Below, piece after piece: positions 22,341-34,092 of a stretch of DNA of 64,000 nt; positions within the stretch are counted from its first letter, which is position 1, and each line of letters starts with the position of its first letter. The DNA is taken from NCBI RefSeq assembly GCF_947179515.1, contig NC_067482.1, positions 76,745,080-76,809,079 on the forward strand, given 5' to 3'. This DNA comes from Apodemus sylvaticus (Eukaryota; Chordata; Mammalia; Rodentia; Muridae). The position numbers and the translations under genes were made by a program. The notes under the pieces are model-generated. The model searched no databases and was not told where the DNA came from. It saw only the letters and a program-made list of their open reading frames with translations.

Positions 22341-23073
22341 CAGATGGTGTTTTTTTTTTTTGTTTTTTGTGAATAAAGTCTTTCTTTTTTTTTCTTTTTT
22401 TTTATTCGATATATTTTTCAAATGATTTCCCCTTTTCTAGGCCCCCACTCCCCGAAAGTCCCATCAGTCCCCTTCCCTCCCCCTGTTTTCCCACCCAACC
22501 CTTCCCACTTCTGGTTTTGCCCTATACTGCTTCACTGAGTCTTTCCAGAACAAGGGGCCACTCCTCCATTCTTCTTGTACCTCATTTGATGTGTAGATTA
22601 TGTTTTGGATATTCCAGTTTTCCAGGCTAATATCCACTTATTAGTGAGTGCATACCATGATTCATCTTTTGAGTCTGTGTTACCTCACTTAGTATGATGT
22701 TCTCCAGCTCCATCCATTTGCCTAAGTATTTCATGAATTCATTGTTTCTAATGGCTGAATAGTACTCCATTATGTATATATACCACATTTTTTTGCATCT
22801 ACTCTTCTGTTGAGGGATACCTGGGTTCTTTCCAGCTTCTGGCAATTATAAATAGGGCTGCTATGAACATAGTGGAACATGTATCCTTATTACATGGTGA
22901 GGAATCCTCTGGGTGAGGATGTGGAGAAAGAGGAACACTCCTCCACTGCTGGTGGGGTTACAAATTGGTACAACCACTCTGGAAATCAGTCTGGCATTTC
23001 CTCCTAAAACTAGGCACCTGACTTCCAGAAGATCCTGCTATACCACTCCTGGGCATATACCCAGATGGTGTTT
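22341..23073 (-). mobile_element. L1 LINE 3' end with 5' inversion (twin-priming)
   Basis: A 709-bp L1 piece between identical 12-mers CAGATGGTGTTT (22341-22352, 23062-23073). Positions 22353-22914 run antisense: poly(T), 3' UTR, then the end of the ORF2 reading frame (decoded region 22627-22845). Positions 22915-23061 are ORF2-end sequence in the opposite, sense direction. Both parts meet at the same L1 point. The tail contains a short non-A segment. No intact protein remains. Confidence 0.92.
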
Positions 23074-24844
23074 AAGGTGACTTTAGTGCCTGCACTGAGA
23101 ATTACTAGGATAGCAGCAATGCTTCTCTTAATAGCACAGAGATGTACACCTAAGAGCCCACTGGTGCGGCATACTTCTGTCTTGTCGGAACTGACAGCTA
23201 CATGGAGCAGGTGTGTTCTGTGCCCTGCAGAGGTGAATGACAGAGAGCTAACCCCAGCTCAAAGAAAAACAGATGCTTAAAATTCTGGGAAGCACACGAT
23301 TTTTAAGTCTCTCATTTTAATTTGCCCTGAGTTTTTGTTCTGGCCATGGTTCTGTGACTATATAGCAGTGGGTCCAGAGAAAAGGCGGCAGGGGCTTCCC
23401 CCACTAGGCCCTGAGTGGGGTTCCTTTTCCTCTCCTTCCCAGCTCTGTGCCTTGGTTTCCCTAGTTGTCAGGTGATGGGGCCTGCCGTGCAGAGTTGGTG
23501 TAAAGGCCCATGATGGCAGCTCAGCCCCAAGTCCTGCCAGTGCCCATAGGATTCATGGGCAGGAAAAGAGGGTGTGGCCTCACCGCAGGAGCCCCAGAGG
23601 CTATGAGAACCTTCAGCTGCTTCTGTCAGGTCCTTGTGTGACTGGAAGAGTCCCTACAGTTGCACACCGCCCTGCCATTTTGTACTTAGTGCTGAGAGCA
23701 GACCTTGGTGCAGGTTAAGGCCTGAAGGACTTAGCCATGGAGGCGTGTGGTACATGAGAGCCACACTGCCCGTTCTTCTGAGGGTGGGGGTGCTGGCTGC
23801 AAGTAATTGTCCTACCAGGCACTGCCTTCCTGTTATTGGGAAGGCTAGGCTGAATGGTAGGCACTAAGACAGCAATGGGGCCATCTCGTCAAGCTTGGTC
23901 CCAAGTCTCTCAAGTCATCCTCTAATGGCTTGTGTCCCTTGCTTGGTGGCAGGAGGCTCAGGATCCAGGGCAGGACCCCAGAGCCACAGGGTGCAGGTCG
24001 TAAGGGGAAGGAGTCTGGTATAAATGGCCATGCTAGGTAGGTGGGAGAGACAGACTTCTGTTGATGAGACACAGAGGTTTGGTTTTTGGTTTTGTTAACA
24101 TTTAGACTGTCCCAGTGGACTTCATTTTTAGAAATGATGTCTTGAAAAGGACACGTGAGCTTGATGCGGGCTCACAGCCTAGCAAACGTCAGAGCTGAAA
24201 CAGAAACCATCATTGTCCTTTCCTGTCAGCAAAGTCCCGTTTTCTGCAGGAAGGAGGAGTGGCTGTTGTCAGCCTTTAAATGGATCCCATTTGGCGAGAC
24301 AATTACTTTTGTGCTTTCCACAGTTGGGTTGCAAAGAAACTTAGATATTGAAGGGCAATCCAAGTGTTTAAAGGGGAAAGACAAAAATGGATAGTTTTTT
24401 TCCCCCCAAGTGATCTGAATAGATTAAGGAGAAGTAGAATGGAGCATTTTCTATTATGGTAATTTATGTAGAGCAGTGGGATCAGATGAATGGGTGCTTT
24501 TCCCCTTCCAGTATTTGAAGCTCTTCCATTTCTCCTTGTTTTCATGCTGGGTGGAGGCAGGGGAGTGGCAAAGAGTGGAGGTTCTCCCAGCTCCACATGG
24601 CCTGTGCTGTGTCTCCGCTATGGTGAGTTTCTCTAGCTGAGCCCCTGCCAACCAGACAGGGTGCCGCACAGTCAGTCTTCTCCGGGAGTTGGGAGGCAGT
24701 ACCCAGCGGTGCAGGAGAGTGTTCCCGTTATTTTTAGGAATATTACGACTATCATCTATGATCATGATTAACTACATAAACGCCACTTAGGCTCTTATAT
24801 AAACTACATCCGTGTTCTTAGCAATGTTACGAACAGTAAATAGC
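23074..24844. other. Intron 1, nothing recognised
   Basis: About 1.8 kb of unique sequence with mixed GC content and no SINE found. Confidence 0.45.
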
Positions 24845-24960
24845 CAAAAGGTAGGGACAGGTCAAGTGTCAACAGGTGAGTGTGGGTCCCTGGGACTGAA
24901 CTCAGGTCATTGGGATTGATGGACAGGACATTTTCTCACACAGCCATCTTTCTGGCCCTG
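24845..24960 (-). repeat. Old B3-type fragment
   Basis: GGGACTGAACTCAGGTCATTGG and CACAGCCATCTTTCTGGCCC match the reverse of a B3 head half, heavily worn. Confidence 0.5.
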
Positions 24961-24977
24961 TTGCATCTTTTTGTTTT

Positions 24978-25158
24978 AAAAAAAGATTTATTTATTTTAT
25001 GTAAATGAGTACACTGTGGATGTCTTCAGACACTCCAGAAGAGGGCATCTGATCTCATTACAGATGGTCATGAGCCACTATGTGGTTGCTGGGAATTGAA
25101 CTCAGGACCTCTGGAAGAGCAGCCAATACTCTTAACCACTGAGCCATCTCTCCAGTCC
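24978..25158 (-). repeat. B2 SINE
   Basis: Near full-length reverse B2: AAAGATTTATTTATTTTATG tail, GACACTCCAGAAGAGGGCAT, and head GAGCCATCTCTCCAG. Confidence 0.93.
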
Positions 25159-26235
25159 TCTGTAAAACTTTTTGAGGCTAATAGATTACCAGGGTAGAGG
25201 TGTTCAGGGTCTTGGTTCTTGAGTTGCTAGCTGTTCTGGTTTTCCAGCTGATGTCCACTCATCTGGAAGTGATCCCTGCCATCCCTGATGGGGGCGGGTC
25301 ACCGTAGCAACTCGGAGGAAGATCCTTGCATCCCTGCTTATCCGCTCTTTCTGCTTGGGCAGCTCTGGGCCTTCACCTGGGGCTTCTAAAAGATGCAAGT
25401 GCGCCGATGGTGTGTCTTGGATTGATTGTTGTGGGTTAATTCCATCAAACCTCTACAACCACACACATAATTGCTCAGTTGAGTGTAGCACTTGGCTCTG
25501 TGGCAGTTTGTCAGCAAGTAAGGCAGGTATGGAGGGTGCTGGCTCCCTAGAAAATCTGCTGGTTGTTGGGTCTTGTGGACCTGACCCCGAGGGAGGGGGC
25601 CACCTCACATAGGTGGCCCTTCGGCTGGGATAGTGGAAGGACAGACAGCAGTCAGCAGAATGAAGGCAAAGGGCTCAGGGCCTCACTGCAGGGAGCTCCT
25701 GAGGTGTCGGTGTGTCTGGTTGAACTGCTCTCTGTGTCTGGAACACTGGGGATGACATGGGGACCACAGAGGCGTCAGATCTGTTCTTGGGGATCATTCA
25801 AGGCTTGCTGGTGAAAAGAGCAGGACTGGCAGTTGGGGACGGTGACGTTAGCGCGGGGACAGCTGGTAGCTCCTGATGGATGGGGAGCCTGGGCAGGAGT
25901 AAGTGGGGATGTGGACGGGGAGAGCTAGGATACTGTTTGCAGAATGGGCGGCCTGGAGGATCTGGTGAGTAGGACAGGAGTTGGAGTTTGGACTGGCATG
26001 TTTGAGGGGCCAGAGGGTCCATATTGCAGATAGACAGCCACACCGCAAATGGTCTGAAATATGAGGAAAAAGCACAGGGCAGGTATAGGCTTAGATTTTT
26101 CAAAATCTATTTAAAATAAGGTTCACAAATGCTTTGACCACATTTCTACCTCAGCACCCAAAAGTAAGGGGGAAGAGGTGGTAAATAGGACAGTGAAGGT
26201 GTAGATCTGTTTAGAAGTAGTGGGGGGGGGGGGCA
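25159..26235. other. Intron 1, nothing recognised
   Basis: About 1.1 kb of unique sequence ending in a G-run at 26221-26233. Confidence 0.45.
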
Positions 26236-26700
26236 ATTCCAGTCTCTATTGTCAGGAGACCAGCAGTCCAGTTCAGCAGTGTCACCAAATACAAATCAGC
26301 AGCAGCAGCACAATCCAGCCGAAACAGTCAGGACTCCACCAAATCAGCATGAGCCAGCAGAGTGACTAGAACCAACAGGAATACCAGGAGAAGGTCTCTG
26401 CCGTGCCTCTCTCGACGAAGTGAAGATCAGTGAAGATGGGAGACCGACAAAGCATTGCAAGGCTAGCTGTGCCAGGGTGCCATCGCTGTCCATCGGGTCC
26501 TACTTATTACTCTCTCCAAACATCACCGATCCTCTCGGGGTCTTGATTCAGCAAAACATCACAGGAATCTGCTTCAGGAAAGCATCACATGACATAACTA
26601 TAAAGTTCCACTTCAGACAGGTTCTGAGTACTGAGCTGGCAGGAGAGAAGTCCTCTAGATCCAGGAGTGAGAGCCCGCTAAAGCCCAAGGCTGGTGACAT
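26236..26700. repeat. Possible LTR-type interspersed repeat (family unsure)
   Basis: The stretch with CAGCAGCAGCAGCACAATCC and CGTGCCTCTCTCGACGAAG has the feel of an old rodent ERV-type LTR. I could not fix its ends, find a duplication or name the family. No retroviral protein sequence is present. Confidence 0.3.
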
Positions 26701-26702
26701 AG

Positions 26703-26703
26703 G

Positions 26704-26736
<33 letters not shown>

Positions 26737-26751
26737 TGTGTGTGTGTGTGT
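26703..26751. repeat. (GT)n microsatellite
   Basis: About 24 GT units with one TATG interruption. Confidence 0.95.
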
Positions 26752-26943
26752 TCTATGAAAGCTTCAGCTGGGCAGCGTGTCCAGTGGGTGAAGCTTCGGC
26801 TGGGCAGGATGTTAGGCATCACAGGACCATGGAGGCTGGTAAGATGGCTTCTGAGCAGCATTCTGTGGTCTCTTATTCTGCTGGAAGCTCAATTGAGATT
26901 TCCCCACCACCCACCTCTGGTACTTGAAATGGAGCCCAGGGTG

Positions 26944-26985
26944 GCACCCCATGGGGTGCATGGGAGTATGGGGTGCACCCCATAC
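26944..26985. repeat. Pair of perfect palindromes
   Basis: GCACCCCATGGGGTGC (26944-26959) and GTATGGGGTGCACCCCATAC (26966-26985) are each self-complementary. Both are built from the same GCACCCCAT half in opposite order, 6 bp apart. Confidence 0.95.
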
Positions 26986-27458
26986 GTGCTGGGGTGCAGT
27001 CTACTGCAGAGCTAGACTCCAGGCACTGGAGATCTTCTGAAGGGAGATTTTGGGTAGCAGAGCAAGATGGCATTGCTCCTCCCAGGCTCTGCATGAAAAT
27101 CACACAGCCCAGCATCACTGTGATGACAGTGTCACTGTGGTGGCCTGGGTCGGTCCTGGGTGCCAATCACCAAAATGTGTGTACACCGAAATAGCCTGGG
27201 AAGCACTTGGAGTGTTGGCTTAGGCTGAGGGACGTGAGGTTAGCCTTGGGGACAGAGTGTCAAATGGGATTTGAGGAGAGAGCAGAGTGGAGGAGGAGGT
27301 GCTTTAGCTTGTGGCTGGGAGTTTCTTGAGGTAAATGATGGAGTTTGGGACACCCAAGTCCCAGATGGGTAGGTGGTACCAAGTAGGACTGTCAGTAAGA
27401 TGCAGCAGCCTCATAAGAGACAAAGCTTATATGGCTTATAGTTTTGAAGGTTTAAGTC

Positions 27459-27994
27459 TGTGCTGGTTAGTTTTTGTCAGCTTGACAAAAGCTAGGGTAA
27501 TCTGGGAAGAGGGAACCTCAAATGAGAAAATGTCCCCATCAGACTGGCTTGTGAGGTATTTCTTATTGTGAGGGGGTCCAAGCCCTTTGTGGGTGGAGTC
27601 ATCCTGGACAGATGTCCTTGGTTTTATAAGAAACAGGCTGAGCAGGCCAGTGAACAGCAGTTCTCCAAGGCCTCAGTTTCAGTTCCTGCCTTAACTTCTC
27701 TGGGTGATGGATTATAAGTTGTAAATTTTTTTGATTTATTTATGTATTATATGTGAGTACACTGTAGCTCTCTTCAGATACTCCAGAAGAAGGAGTCAGA
27801 TCTCGTTACTGATGGTTGTGAGCCACCATGTAGTTGCTGGGATTTGAACTCAGGACCTTCAGAAGAGCAGTCAGTGTTCTTAACCACTGAGCAATCTTTC
27901 CAGCCCCTATAAGCTGTAAAATTAAATAAATTCTTTTCTCACCAAGTTGCTTTTGGTCATAGTGTTTATTTTCACAGTAACAGAAGGCAAAGTA
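27459..27994 (+). repeat. Rodent LTR-like repeat split by a B2
   Basis: Begins TGCTGGTTAGTTTTTGTCAG and has TTGACAAAAGCTAGGGTAAT and TTTTATAAGAAACAGGCTGA. After the B2 it resumes with AAATAAATTCTTTTCTCACC, a polyadenylation-like 3' end. It is a common mouse dispersed repeat whose family I cannot name with certainty. Confidence 0.65.
27713..27920 (-). repeat. B2 SINE nested in older repeat
   Basis: Reverse B2 at 27726-27907 flanked by TATAAGTTGTAAA and TATAAGCTGTAAA, a 13-bp duplication with one change. Confidence 0.92.
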
Positions 27995-28061
27995 GAACTA
28001 AATCCAACATCGGATGGCCTATTGGTTTAGCTACTTATGAGAGCTACTTATGACAGGCAGT

Positions 28062-28062
28062 T

Positions 28063-28094
<32 letters not shown>
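28062..28094. repeat. (TG)n microsatellite
   Basis: About 15 TG units. Confidence 0.95.
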
Positions 28095-28096
<2 letters not shown>

Positions 28097-28148
28097 GGAA
28101 CTTTCATTGCCAATCATGAAGTCAGAGAGACTACTGTCTGTAGGCTTA

Positions 28149-28318
28149 GATTTTTCTTTTTTTTGGGAGGGGTGTTGGTTTTTCAAGACAGGTTTTTTCT
28201 CTGTGTAGCCCTGGCTGTCCTGGAACTCACTCTGTAGACCAGGCTGGCCTCGAACAAATCCACCTGCCTCTGCCTCCCAAGTGCTGGGATTAAAGGTGTG
28301 CGACACCACTGCCCAGCA
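28149..28318 (-). repeat. B1 SINE
   Basis: Reverse B1 from its T-run through CTCTGTGTAGCCCTGGCTGT to GTGCGACACCACTGCCCAGC, near full length. Confidence 0.93.
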
Positions 28319-31300
28319 AGAACACCTAAATCTAAGGAGCCAGAGAAAAGTTCTGGGCTGGTAAAAGTCTGTCTCCTCGTGTGTTAACAGCTGGGTTGGG
28401 TAAAGACTGGAGGCCCAGAGGATGGATGAGATCTCTTTGGACTAGAGGAACAGAGTCCTGGTCTCAGCTAAGCTATAGTTTTGAAAGAAGACTGGAATGG
28501 AAGACAGTTTTAGATGAAGATAAAAAAGTAACCACCCCCAAATCTTTGCTGAAAAAGCCCTGGAAAATAGTCTCCAAAAGAAATCAAAGTCAGAAAGAAG
28601 GAGTGGGAGGCAAGCGGTGCTGGTGGGCCGGGATGCCTGAGCGCATGTGGGCGCAGCCGAGTGGCAGTTGCTCCGTGGAGTGCTGGGGGCCCTGCCTCTC
28701 AAGAGCGAGACGAAGGCCTGATGGTCTTGAGCAGGTGTGGCATGTCTAAGATGGCTGACTGCAGACCATGATTTTATTGTATGAGTTAATGAGAGCAAAG
28801 GCTGGGATAATGGGTCTGGTAACTTCCGGAATGGAGGAGGAGATGAGCAGGAAGATGCCACCAGCGGAAGCAGCCACGAGGTGACGGGGCGCTAGAGCAG
28901 AGCACAGTGAATCAGAAGACGCAGCAGTGCTGCGGACTAACCACACATGCCTCGGCTGTTGTAGATGTGAGCAAAGCTAGCCCGGCTCGGATGGTGTTTA
29001 AAAGTCCTCCTGTGAGCTGTAGGCTGCAGATGATCCCTGGGATCTACAGGATGGTGGGAGGAGGGGAAATGACCTGCTTGTCATTACCCTAAGCAAGGGA
29101 GTGAGTCTTCGTTAGTGTTGGCAAGCTGTCTGCCTGCTACAGAGCCTGGAAGCCTGGTGCACGTTTGTGTGTGTGTGTGTCTGTGTGTGTGTGTGTCTGT
29201 GTGTGTGTGTGTCTGTGTGTGTCTGAGTGGTCACTGGCCTTCTGGAGGACCTGGCTCTAGGAGGGAGGCTAGCCTGCAGGACATTTGCTGAAACCTTTCA
29301 GGGAAAGAGGCAAGATTAGGAATAGTGAAAGGCAGGCTACAGTGCAGGCTTAAGGGAGGCTTCAGCTGACCCAGTAGTTTCTAGAAGCTGAGATGACTCC
29401 TTAGGGTAGCCCACAGCTGGACCAGGCTCCTTGACTTTTGATTGACAGGTTGCAGATGGGGCTACCATGCAGGAGTCCTTCCCTAACTGTGGATGGGTGG
29501 GGGCTTTGGCTACAATACTGGAAACACTAGTATCACAACACTAGAAGCTCTGGGAAACATGGTCTTGTGTGTAGACGTGTTCTACACAAGCATTTCAGGG
29601 GCACCTGTCCTTGTAGCTGCTGGAATACTTCTCATTGATATTGACCTCACTGCCTCTTGCATCCACCTGACGCTTCTGGAAGGGCCAGGCTGACCTGACA
29701 CCCAGCAGAAGTTTATCAGCATGGCAAATCAGGAATAAGCACTCCTTCCTCCTGTTTGAATCTGTGTTTGGAGAGAGATGGCCACATCTAGTTCTCGTGG
29801 CCACACAGTGCTCAGACCCCACTCTCGGTGTGATCATGTGGTCACAGGGCTCTGCGCTCCTTTGGGCGCCTGTTACTTTGTTACTTTAGGTTTTTATCTC
29901 ATCAGCCTCGTGATCAGGCATCAGGAATAGCTACACTTTCCAAGGCTGATGGGATTCTGACAGTTTGGTCTTATCTAAGCAGGTCTCTTTCCCACCTCTG
30001 GATATAAATCCAAGGAGGCTGTAATTGCTGTGAAGGCTTCTTGCTGAAGGTTAAACCATGGCTTGGGCTCTGTGGAACATAGGTGAGCTTAGACATGTCC
30101 ATATTTGTCGCAGGGGTCCAGGAATTGTTCTCCCCCAGGTATCAGTTTCTTTCCCTACGAAGTGACAGCCAGATCCCTTGTGCTTTGAACCAAACACTGA
30201 GGCTCCCAGAAGACCCAAGGGCTACTTTCTTCCCTGGCAGCTGGGCACTGCCCCTGGGAGCAGGCAGCTTTGTGCTAAAGCTGTTCTCTGAGTCTCCTCA
30301 GCCAGGGCTCTGAGCTCGGTAGACTGGGGTCAGGTTTTGTGGGTCAGATGGAGCCCTCTCAGAGGACATTGGTCTCTCTGATGCCTGAATTTTGGATGTG
30401 CTTGTGGGTCCCAGAGAGGTTTTGGGTGCTTTCCCAGTAAGGCTGGGACTCCCTAGCCCTGAGCATCCCTCGCAAAGCCTTCCCCAGGTGGCCCCCAAGC
30501 CAGGCCAGGCCAGCGCTCCTACAGCACTTGGGGGATGACCCTCAGCACTGCCAGGACTTCTGTCATGGATTAAAGGGGTATGCCACCATACCTGGCAGGT
30601 TGTGTGATTTTTTGTTGTTTTTGTTTTTGACATCTAGCCTTCGTCCATGTGTCTCTTCAGCAGTGCACGCTGGCTGCCAGATACCATCTGCCCCTTGCTC
30701 CCTCTCCATGTTGCTTGCTTGTTGTCTTCCTGTGGCTGTTTTCCATCAGGTCCATGGGAAAACAGCGACAAAGCGGCTATCTTTCTGATAGCGGCTCTGG
30801 CTTGAGAACTTCATTTGTTGGGTTTCTCTTCATTGCTGGTGCTATTGATTATATATCTCAATGACAGGCCTTCAGAATCTGCTGGATCAGGAGCTCCACT
30901 GTGTTCATACTGTGTATGTAATATAAATGTGTGTGTATGTGGGGTTTCCGGGTCGGAGTTGGAGTGATCATATCTGAGTGAAGAGGGGAATTTCAAGCTA
31001 ACTAGGAGTGTTGGATTCTTCCCAGCTCCGCACAGATGGTGTTTCACACTGAGAGGCCATATAATTTCATCCACTTCTTGGAAGGAAGATAGCTTTTCAC
31101 AGCTGAGTGAAGTTGTAATGATCATGGGAAAGTTAGCTATCACGGTGCTGGCCATATCCTTGGCACTGGGTTTCTGTGCTGTGCCACCACCATGCGGGGT
31201 GCTGGGCGCTCTGAAGTCTATGCACCTCCTAGTGCCTTGGTAGATAGATGTCAGCATGAGGATACTGACTCAAACCCTGTGCTGTGTGGTGACCATTCAT

Positions 31301-31948
31301 ATGCCAGGAGTCCACATGTACGTACCCAGACACCAAGACTCCTGTCTTGGGGCTATGAGCTGGCTTACAAGCATTCACTTTTGTTAGGAGATGTGGTGTC
31401 TTTAGGGCGCCAAGCACACAGAGTCGTTATAGCAAATGGTGTCTGACTCTGCTCACACCCACCTCAGACAAGAAACTCAGCAGCATGAGGGGTTCTGGGA
31501 CCACAACTGAGTCATCCCTGCCCTTCCTTTGGCCTTGCAAAGTCCTTTGGTCTAGGTCCTAGAGGGCCTGACAGGCTCCCAGGGTCTGAGAAGGGCAATG
31601 CAGCCGCATCAGGTGTAACAGTGGTCCTCAGATCCTCCCCTCCCCTCCAGTCCCTGGAGACTGTGACTGCTTTACACCAAACGGAAGGTGAAGGAATGGA
31701 ACTGTGGCTGCTAACCAGGTGTCCTGGGTTAGTGGGATTTCCCCAGTTAATTGGGAAGGTCCTAAAGTTTCAAGTGTCTGATTGTAGTCGGGGAAAGTGA
31801 GAGTAGAAGATGGGGGGGGGAGGGGAGGTGTCAGAGGGAGGTGGGCCAGAGGAGGGCCAGAGAGGCACAGTGGCCTACTGTGTGTGGAAATGGAGGCTGT
31901 TGTGTGCAGCGCCCAGATCTGGGGCAGGAGAAAGCCCAGTGTCTAGTC
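28319..31948. other. Repeat-poor intron 1 block
   Basis: About 3.6 kb, unique except for an imperfect (TG)n at 29165-29225 and a faint B1-end remnant near 30565-30600. No exon or RNA gene recognised. Confidence 0.45.
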
Positions 31949-32035
31949 TTCTACACATACGATATTATGTTCTACACATACGACATTATGTTCTACACAT
32001 ACGATACTATGTTCTACACATACGACATTATGTTC
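31949..32035. repeat. 21-bp tandem repeat, 4 copies
   Basis: Four units of TTCTACACATACGACATTATG plus three bases. Units 2 and 4 are identical; units 1 and 3 differ by one or two bases. Confidence 0.95.
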
Positions 32036-32527
32036 AACTGTTCTAAGGCCCAGAGTCCGCTGCAGTTGATTCAGAACAGCTGCTGGAGCTAGTCCTGCCT
32101 CTGGGGATACACCAGGGTTCACGAGTTCATGAAGCCCTGCTCAGGACAGTAAGAACCCAGAAGTCCCAGGTATCTCTCAGGGCATGGCTGATGGACATGA
32201 GTGTCCACCCTGGGGCCGGGCTGTGGTATGAGTCACAGTGGAGCAGGGTGTGAACAAGTCTCTGCAGCATTGTGGTAAAGTGCAAAACACCAGCCTCAAA
32301 ATATCGCATACGCATGACATCCTTTTTATAGAGTTAAAAACAACCAGAAATACATTTTAGGATGACATATGGCAACAACCAAGCTGTCTGGAGGGGGCAG
32401 AAGAGCTGGGCTCAGGTGAAGTGTGCACTGTGAGGTGGTACATGAGGGCTGGTGGACATGGCCGAGCGAGTTCCAACGTTTGTGTGTTGGCCGACGGACT
32501 CGGGCCCCTGGTCTGAAATACCTTTGC

Positions 32528-32717
32528 CACCTTTAACTTTTTTTTATTCGATATATTTTTTATTTACATTTCACATGATTTCCCCTTTTCTAGATCCTCA
32601 CTCCCCGAAAGTCCCATCAGCCCCCTTTCCTCCCCGTTTTCCCACCCAACCCTTCCCACTTCCCTGTTCTGGTTTTGCTCTATACTGCTTCACTGAGTCT
32701 TCACCTTTAACTTTTTT
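32528..32717 (-). mobile_element. Very short L1 3' end with 16-bp target-site duplication
   Basis: About 158 bp of antisense L1 3' UTR (TTATTCGATATATTTTT...CTTCACTGAGTCTT), the same region as 22380-22550. It lies between CACCTTTAACTTTTTT copies at 32528-32543 and 32702-32717. It is strongly 5' truncated and non-coding. Confidence 0.9.
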
Positions 32718-33522
32718 GCAGAGTTGAAAAAGAATGTGTCTTCAGCCTGTGCAGCCTCCTGTCCTGGGAGTTCCCAGGCCAGAGATTTAAAAATAATTGT
32801 TGTCCACAGCACTGTGAGAGAAACAGCAAGCTTTTTGCAGAGTAAAATTATCTGTAATTAGGAAGAGGCACAAGGTGTTGTGTGGTGGTCAGCTATGCAG
32901 AAATGACCTGGTAGTCCGCATCCCTTCCCAAGCCACTTGCCCAGTGGAAGGAACTGTGGGAAACCTGCGCTGACTATCTGCATGGGCCTCTGGGTGCCCT
33001 GGACTGAGTTGCTAGGGAGTCCTTTGGGTGCCCCATGTCAAGGAGCCGCAGGGACTCCCAGTGTCTGCAGATGAGAGAGAATTGACTGGCTCTGATCAAT
33101 GAGACGTCTTTGGTGGTGAGAAAGACGCAGCCTGTGGTCCTTTTACGGAGAGCTCTGTAAATTTGCTTCCTTCCAAGACAGAAGCAAAAGAGCTTTTTTT
33201 TTTTTTTTTTTTCTGAATATAGAAAGGCATACTCTTTTCTCGGAACGCCAGGATCGATCTAGTGGGCCCATTTCTCCACATTTCGTGAGTTCTCCCAGCC
33301 GAGGTGTGTGGCACATAGCTCTTATTAAGCTGACAGGTCAAAGCCCCAGCGATGTCAGTTTAAGTACTGGGTGAGGGGAATGCCAGGTGGGTGTCTTGAC
33401 AAAATAATTAAGAAACCTGATGTTGTTCCCCTCTGTAACAGTTATGTGAAGAGTTCAGAGGAGGGAAGAAAGCTATAAATGATGCACTGTGAGCTGCGGG
33501 CTTTAGCTATATTAAAATAATT
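32718..33522. other. Intron 1, nothing recognised
   Basis: Unique apart from a 20-bp T-run at about 33194-33213. Confidence 0.45.
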
Positions 33523-33640
33523 TTAGGTGATGCATGATGCTGCATACCTGAAATTCCAGCTTACTGGGAGGATGAGGCAGGTGGATTCTCTAATTTGAGG
33601 CCAGCTTGGACTAGGTACCACGGTCCTGTCTCTAAAACAT
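33523..33640 (+). repeat. Old B1-like SINE
   Basis: Diverged 7SL-type unit (GAGGATGAGGCAGGTGGATT, GAGGCCAGCTTGGACTAGG). Confidence 0.7.
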
Positions 33641-33702
33641 TTTCATTTTGGATGCATGAACCAGTAAGACACAGAAAGATGGTCTCGTTGGGAGCCCTAA
33701 GC

Positions 33703-33912
33703 TTGGGGCTGGAGGGCTAAGAGCATTGGCTGCTCCTTCCTCCAGAGGGCTGGATTCCCAGCACCCACATGCCTGCTGCTCTTAACTATCTGTAACAACG
33801 CCAGTTCCAGAGGATCTAGTGCCCTCTTCTGGCCTCTTCAGGCACTGCATGTGTGGTGCACAGAGATACATGCAGGCAAAGCTTCCTTACACATAAAATA
33901 CAATTTTAAAAG
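33703..33912 (+). repeat. B3-type SINE
   Basis: Head GGGGCTGGAGGGCTAAGAGC, core CAGCACCCACATGCCTGC and B3-type CATGTGTGGTGCACAGAGAT tail. Confidence 0.82.
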
Positions 33913-33923
33913 GCCTAAGCTGG

Positions 33924-34092
33924 GCTGGAGAGATGGCCCAGCTGTTAAGGGCACTAACTGCTCTTCAGAAGGTCCTGAGTTCAAGTCTCAGCAACCACAT
34001 GGTGGCTCACAAGCATCTGTAATGGGATCTGGTGCCCTCTTCTGGTGTGTCTGAAGACAGCTACAGTGTACTTACATATAATAATAAATCTT
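33924..34092 (+). repeat. B2 SINE
   Basis: Head GGGCTGGAGAGATGGCCCAG through GTCTGAAGACAGCTACAGTG to AATAATAAATC. A stray second B2 head follows at 34094-34115. Confidence 0.93.
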
